Positions 58,081 to 64,000 of a stretch of 64,000 bases of DNA are shown here, piece by piece (positions within the stretch are counted from its first letter, which is position 1; every line of letters begins with the position of its first letter). The notes under the pieces were generated by a model. That model saw only the letters and a list, made by a program, of their open reading frames with translations. It was not told the origin of the DNA and did not search any database. The DNA comes from Bryopsis sp. KO-2023 (Eukaryota; Chlorophyta; Ulvophyceae; Bryopsidales; Bryopsidaceae), in the NCBI GenBank assembly GCA_030272585.1, contig BSYQ01000011.1, positions 1,674,001 to 1,738,000 on the forward strand, given 5' to 3'. A program made the translations under genes and the position numbers.

Positions 58081-61000
58081 CTATCCTAATTTTCCCAGCA
58101 CCGGCCCAGACAGCTCCACAATCGTGCGTTCAACGCATGCGGCCACGGAATCCAGCGAAGCTCCCCCCATGACTTGTTGCTTTAAGCATTCAAACACCGA
58201 TTCACACAATTCCGTGTGGAGCTCATTGTATTGCGAGCGATGGGAGGCCCCCCTGAGGAACTCTGCAGCCCCTGTGTTCACCAGTGCTTTCAAGACTATG
58301 AGGTCCTGGCGAAGCTGGAAGTTGCACCTGAGGGGTAAAATCTGATCAGAAACGGGGTGAGGGAGAGTACAACATTGACCTTCGAAGATCCACTGATCAA
58401 TCAACCAGATAAATGCTTCTGATTGCAGCATATTTATCAAGCGAACCTTCTTATTTTCTGATAACGGATATGAAACCAACACCATTTCACACAACTAGGT
58501 TGCAATATCTTCATGTTTCCGGGATCTCCTGAAAATACACAGCTCACACTGGGGATCCGTATCAGATTCCAAGCAGGGTTACCTTGTCGTCCTCACGGCT
58601 GTTCCTTCTTGCCTGGGATTTCCCTCCCCCAGCGATGCCCTGCCCTCCGTCCTGTTTCTGAAGATAATATCGGACTCTCGAAGGGTAACCTCGCCACATC
58701 TTGACCTTTTGGCCGACGATTCGCTTGGCAGTTCAGGTCTTCTTTCCCTTTTCCTAGTGGGTCGACTGATATGCCCTGAACCTGATGCCTACACAACAAG
58801 CAACCACATGCACATCCTGGCGATTCTTTCCATCAGGATATATATCCACGGATATTTCTTATTGGAAGACGCACCCAACGAGAGCCATCCACAACGAGGT
58901 GATTCAGCCCATCAGAATAAGCATATATGTGTCGACGGTCAGGGAACAAACATGGAGTCTCACTACTACGGTGGAAGAAGTCAGACTCACCATTGGACCG
59001 ACTGCCACCCCTCCTTGGTTTGCTCCACACCCTTCAGCCCCTATGGACTCATGTACACCTCCTTTAGGTTCAGGTATCCTGAACAGGGGGTGCACTTGGT
59101 CGTTCCTGGGTTGGCGATCTCTTTGCAACAAAGAAAGACCACTCAGCCATCGCTGGTGTACAGGTCCAGAAGAAGAGGGGGGAGGATCGTTAGTTTCCCC
59201 AGAGCCTGTACATAACCAAAGACAGGGTTTCAAACACTGAATTTTTTCGTACAATGAAATGAAGTTTGGAATCGATGCGATCGATTGAGAATCGATTGTC
59301 TTCTTCAATATAGAGTTGAAACCATCCAGTCTTTACTTGAGATTTTTGATAAATGAAAAACACCTGCTTCAGCTTGGTCATCTGATTCTCCGTCTTCTGT
59401 TGAAAGAAGGCTTATGATCTCGGGTGCTGAAGGCATCTCTGACCTCAGCATCCTCCCGGAGGTATCGTTCTGACCCTCATGAGAACTGGATGGCCCTTCA
59501 AGAAGCCACCAAAAATGAGTGAAAATGCTGAAAGAACAAAAATCCACCCCCTCCCTGATTTGCCCATCCAGGCCTCAAACACAACCCACACATCCAACTA
59601 TCCATCTGGCGTACCCCCCCCCCCCCCCCCCCCCTTTCCTTTCTTATCATTGCATCGCTCAGTTCAATTAAGTGTGGAGGAAACGATTCACTTCTCCCCC
59701 CCAAATATCCAAACATGACAATGTCTTTTTTCCAAAACAGTGGGTCAATTCTTAACTCATACGATATCCCCCATATATAAACACAAAACCCTTCGGCCCT
59801 GTACCTTGGTCGGTTGCCCCCCTGGTTGTCCATCGCACAGTGCCACATGGAGCGGCATCCTCTGCATGGGGGATTTGGGACATCATTGCTTGCCTTCTGG
59901 ACCTTGCAAGCCTGGTCCTGGAGGCAATGCATCCCTCAGCCCATGGCGTTTGTTCCTCATCCCTGTCGAAGACCCTGAAAAAAAAAAACATGGGAAAATG
60001 AGAAGAAAAAAAAGTGATTTGCCCATTTTTTGGGCGAATGTGTATGTGGCAGCGATACTCAGTGCAAGAAATGTTTGTGCTCATTGTCCCACAGAATATA
60101 TATCTCTATTCAGAATCTGACCTGGGTGGTGGCCTTGAAAGCCTACCGGACGCCGCACCTGGTTCTGGCCAATTGACAATAAACACCATCAGCAAACTGA
60201 GTGATTTGAAGAATGGATAATGTTGGTGTTCTTTTATGGTTGTGATTGGATCGAGAAAAGGGGAAACAACAGGAAGGCGAAAAGTGAGACTTCACGCATT
60301 AATATAATTTAACAAGAATCCGAAAAAACAATTCAACAGGTACACAATTTTTCTTACTTCGGTGAAATCGTTTCACAACACAATGAGCTCAGTTTAAACT
60401 TCAAAAAAAACGAAACAATGGATAGAACAGAAAAAGAGGCAACGATGACGCCTGTGATTTTCCATGCATGCAATTAGTAATGATGGAGTGCTAAATTGAG
60501 AAGTGAATCACATCTATGAAACATTAATGTTTCTATATTGCTGTGAATTCGGGGTTTCAGTTGCAGGTGGGGTTTGGATGAACTCACAGGTGGATGTTTT
60601 CAATTTGAGGGATGCAAAGTTCAGATGAGTTGGATAATGAGTCTGACTCATGGACTTCAGTTATGAGAAGCTAGCAGGAGTGGTTTGTCTATTACTAGTT
60701 TCTGTTTCCTGTAAGGAAACACTAATCGATTGTAGAGACATCAGTCAAAGAAAGCAATTGACTAAGAACAGAGCCCCACCTGATTCTGGTGGGCCTTCAC
60801 GTGAAGGGGAGGGAGCCAGTGGTGCTGATGGCCCCTGAGGTGGAGGCACTGCACTGGAGGGTCCCTCAGCATCCAAGGATGCGACGCAATCCACACAGTA
60901 GTAGTCATCATCAGGCACCTCCTCCAGCCCAACACATCTGGTGTGGAATCCACGATGGCACCCTGCATACATGCATCTATATATAAAGATGTACATCTAA

Positions 61001-62655
61001 ATAGAGAAATCTTCCATCAAATTGCTGGTGGGGATTTATTTGTTGAAAAATTCCCCACCACCACCACCTCATGCACACAAATATACTTGCACAACGTTTT
61101 GTTGGGGGGCAGTCCTGGATGATTATCCTCATCACAGGCACAATTACTATTTTCAGTAGTTGAACTGCACAAATATAACACCTAGTAAATATCAACATGA
61201 GAAATTGATCAAGATGAAATCGAGTGAGGAATACAGTTTTGGATTGGACGCGTTAAACGAAAGGAAACTCGACTGTAACGGAAACCCCTCTTACCTTCGC
61301 AGAGGAGGAGTATGTGCTCGTCACCTCCGTCCAGGCACACCTCGCAAGAAATAGCGTCCACGTCGAGCTCGAACGTAAGCTCCTGTGTGCATACCTGCTC
61401 ATGAAAACACACGCAGGCGTTACTTGGGTTCTGGACCTTAACGATTGCAACGCCCAAACTGGTGAGACAGAAACACAAACGCTTGCACAGGCACTACGTA
61501 AAATCCCACTGTACGGCTGCATCCTTAACGCCTTAATCGATAGAAGGGCCAATGCACGAAAGGTGTGCTCAGGAACGACCAAAAGATACCCCCGTCCTAC
61601 AGGTGGATTGTTCTGACCGGAACAGCACTTCAGCGAATCGGGGACGTTATCTCCAATATAATCATTCTCGTTTCTAAGCTCGAATTTGTAAGCAGGTTTT
61701 TTTGGGTTTTTTTTGTTTTTACTATTTGAAAAAAATGATTTCCTTGCATCGCTTGAAATGAAAACGTGGCCACTACATCGCAATCACAAGCGAATTTTTA
61801 GATTGCGGACTCGTACCTGACGTGCTCGGGCCACAGGAACGCGCTCTGATGATGGGGGCTCTTCCAGAGTACCATCAGCGCTAAAGAGAAGAAACAAAAT
61901 CATACCAATCAGTGAACCAGCTCACCACCACACTTTTTAGCTTAACAAAGTAATTGTACATGAATATGAAGACTTTGGACATGTTGAGGGAACAAACATA
62001 CCGCGGGAGCTTCTCCACTATGTAGCCGACCTCCCTCTTACAGCAGGGACACCTGCTGTCGTTCTTGACCCATGATTGGGTGCAAGGCCAACAAAAGCTT
62101 CGAAAAGACACAAAAGAAAGCTTTTTTTCAACAAGGTATGCCCTATCCCAATCTAAGAAATCATCGAAATCCCATTTTAAGTGGTGATGCACCAGTGCTT
62201 TTACACCGTCGCGATTCGCGATGGAACGAAAACGTCCACCGACCATTCCTGTGGTTTTCCGATGAGAGTCGCATACGTTCTGGAGAAGGTTTTAAGAAAA
62301 GGTGCACTGGTACAAAACTTCCGGTGCAACTGGGTACCCAGCAGAAAGTTTGGCCACAACATCTAGACCTCGTCTAGTTCTCGCGATCAGGACAAGAACA
62401 CTGCTACGAGATAAGAAAGCTCTTGGAGCTGGGAAGCAAAGACAAAGGGAAAAAGACGATTTTTTTGAACTCACGAGTGACTGCAGGCGTCGAAGCCGCC
62501 CCAACGCGCGATCCGCTCTTCGAAGCAGATTCCGCACGGTCCCTGCGAAAAGAGAGGCAGGAGGAATAGCACGTTACTTTAACAGCACTCGTAAAAGAAC
62601 TCACGGAGAGTCTAAGAATGGGATGATCCACGACTCTTGGCGAATGCCGCGCCAT
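58081..62655 (-). CDS. RING-PHD nuclear protein, 13 exons
   Basis: Exons: 62655-62605, 62542-62475, 62097-62002, 61880-61817, 61678-61601, 61394-61295, 60962-60780, 60164-60122, 59974-59805, 59495-59364, 59205-58991, 58788-58583 and 58327-58081. They sum to 1653 bp (550 aa) with every phase consistent. RING: CGIC, then DACSHSFCWPC, then CPCC (C3HC4). A short linker follows, then a PHD finger: CEVC, LLLCEGCHRGFHTRC, DDDYYCVDC (C4HC3). The order RING then PHD matches the PHRF1-type group of nuclear E3 ligases/chromatin readers. The rest is Pro/Ser/acidic-rich with a basic cluster (RPTRKRERRPE). It ends in a helical domain (NTGAAEFLRGASHRSQYNEL...) that could correspond to an SRI-like RNA polymerase II-binding domain; that last point is inference. 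The smallest intron is 62 bp. E5 boundaries are the least certain. Confidence 0.88.
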
Positions 62656-64000
62656 ATTCCACCATCACAAACTGAACGTCAAGAGCGCCGGCATGCAAGC
62701 TCGGTAAAGGAGTTCAAAGAAGATAGAAGGTGCGTCTCGCCGTGGTTTCGGCCCCAAACAGCGCAAAAAACAACGTCGCAAAAGACGTCACCGATTTGAA
62801 AATTACGCTGGCTCCCAACACCGAACTAACTTTCTTCTTTTCTTTTGCAAACCACCTCGGTATTCAGTCTCACCGGCTTCAAACTCGAACTTCGGTCCGC
62901 CATTTCTGTCCTGAAGGTTCGAAAGCAATCTGCCAAAAGGCGCGGACTCAATAATGCCAGAAAGTCCGTAAACGCAAAGAGGAGAGCGAAGGGCGAACGC
63001 CTTTTTATGTCAGTTAGTTAACTGATCAACGAAATTCGATATTCAGTTAGCAGTCAGCCCCATTCCAACAGAACTGCACAGTTGCAGTTTGGAAACGAGT
63101 TCGCTGAGGATGCACCAGCTTTCATCTTCGCAGCACAGTATATTGTTTGTCTACACAAAGCGACAACCAGACATTCGTCGGGGGCCCTCTTGCAAGGACC
63201 CATGGAAACCCCAAACCTGTGACAAAAGGGACTGCTATAGTTCTTCTTTGTCGCGCGCTATTGACCAATTTCAAGGAATACTAGTAGATGAAACGAAAGA
63301 TGTATATTGTTATCATCAGGCAAGTTCAAAGCTCTTGTCCTTGCTGTAGCTTTGAAACAGGCGGCTGGCAGCAGTTTCCTCTCAATGTAACAATAATTGA
63401 AGGATGGATTGATCGTCAAAGCTCAAGAGCTCAGATCTGATGGTGGTTGGAGGAAATGAAACACAGACAACAGGCCTGATACCTAGGTATCGGGAAAATT
63501 TACAGCTCCCCTTCCCCTCCAAATTAAACAAAGCCAAAAAAGCTACCTTCAATCATCCAGGAATTAATTTTTGGCTTATACCTCAAACCTCTTTAGGCTC
63601 GAGCTACATGTAGAGCTCTACATGTGGTTGATTCCTTTCCATAAAGTTTCCCAAGAACATCCTGAACAGTGCTGGTATTCAGCACTTGTGTTGAACATTC
63701 GATAAAAATTTTGTGATTTACAAGGGCTTGGTGCCGTGAAGGAGCTGAAGTATTTCATTCAATCACATACTTTTGCTTAAAATACCGCTGAAAAATGACC
63801 TGTACACGAAAACTACAACGACTCGAAATCCCATACATCATATATTCTATCCAATACTGTCTCAAAAAAATTCTTCTAGAGAAACTTTGGGTCCAAAATA
63901 AAAACCCCAACTGCCAATGTGCTTTGCAAAAAATTTTCCTCTCCTCTTCTGCTAGTGGTTCTTCATTTTCGGTCTGTATCCAATCGATGCAGTCGACAGA
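62656..64000. other. Window end without a supported gene
   Basis: This is upstream of the RING-PHD gene. A short ATG frame at about 62909 on the minus strand could be a leader exon of that gene but is not needed to keep the frame. The rest is unremarkable, apart from the palindrome at 63606. Confidence 0.4.
63606..63625. repeat. 20-bp perfect palindrome
   Basis: ACATGTAGAGCTCTACATGT is its own reverse complement. It could be a dimer-binding site or chance. Confidence 0.6.

Overview
This is a window from the nuclear genome of a microbial eukaryote. Multi-exon genes dominate, with introns from 62 bp to about 700 bp bounded by GT-AG and sometimes GC-AG. Coding sequence is moderately GC-rich, and introns and spacers are AT-rich with many homopolymers. 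There is no operon-like packing and no prokaryotic or viral gene block. RAP-domain and LRR-armadillo-patatin proteins, a betaine-type methyltransferase and a plant-type (CCCTAAA) telomere-like tract would suit an alga or a related protist, but the lineage cannot be fixed from this sequence. Almost every gene lies on the minus strand.

Layout. 0-4.5 kb: the 5' part of a secreted MACPF pore-forming protein (minus) and a secreted Cys-rich protein of unknown family (plus). 4.8-7.4 kb: a GC-rich repeat, then a 12-copy satellite. 7.8-11.2 kb: a decayed LRR-armadillo-patatin lipase. 11.3-14.4 kb: a hAT-like MITE carrying a tRNA-like segment, then a 5'-truncated non-LTR retrotransposon that ends in an intact dUTPase ORF. 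15.2-21.9 kb: an EamA transporter, a RAP-domain protein and a small membrane protein. 23.9-35.6 kb: three housekeeping genes in a row, MoaC (molybdenum cofactor), proteasome subunit beta 7 and COG2, with a foldback element between the last two. 36.7-42.3 kb: an SDMT-like methyltransferase, a tail-anchored helical protein and a single-TM protein. 43.2-45.3 kb: a MEF2-type MADS gene flanked by a second MITE copy and an LTR-retrotransposon remnant. 46-47.4 kb: two small genes. 48.1-55 kb: a tandem pair of secreted GMC oxidoreductases separated by a tRNA-Ser gene. 58.1-62.7 kb: a 13-exon RING-PHD protein.

I resolved complete exon chains for COG2, the RING-PHD gene, PSMB4, both GMC genes, the transporter, the RAP gene and two membrane-protein genes. 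In each the joined length is an exact multiple of three. The strongest unusual signals are the dUTPase ORF overlapping a non-LTR RT ORF, the hAT MITE with an embedded tRNA-like promoter, three GC-AG introns in one COG2 gene, and the foldback element with telomere-type repeats. The genes do not form one pathway; they are mostly independent cell-biology genes set in a repeat-rich region.
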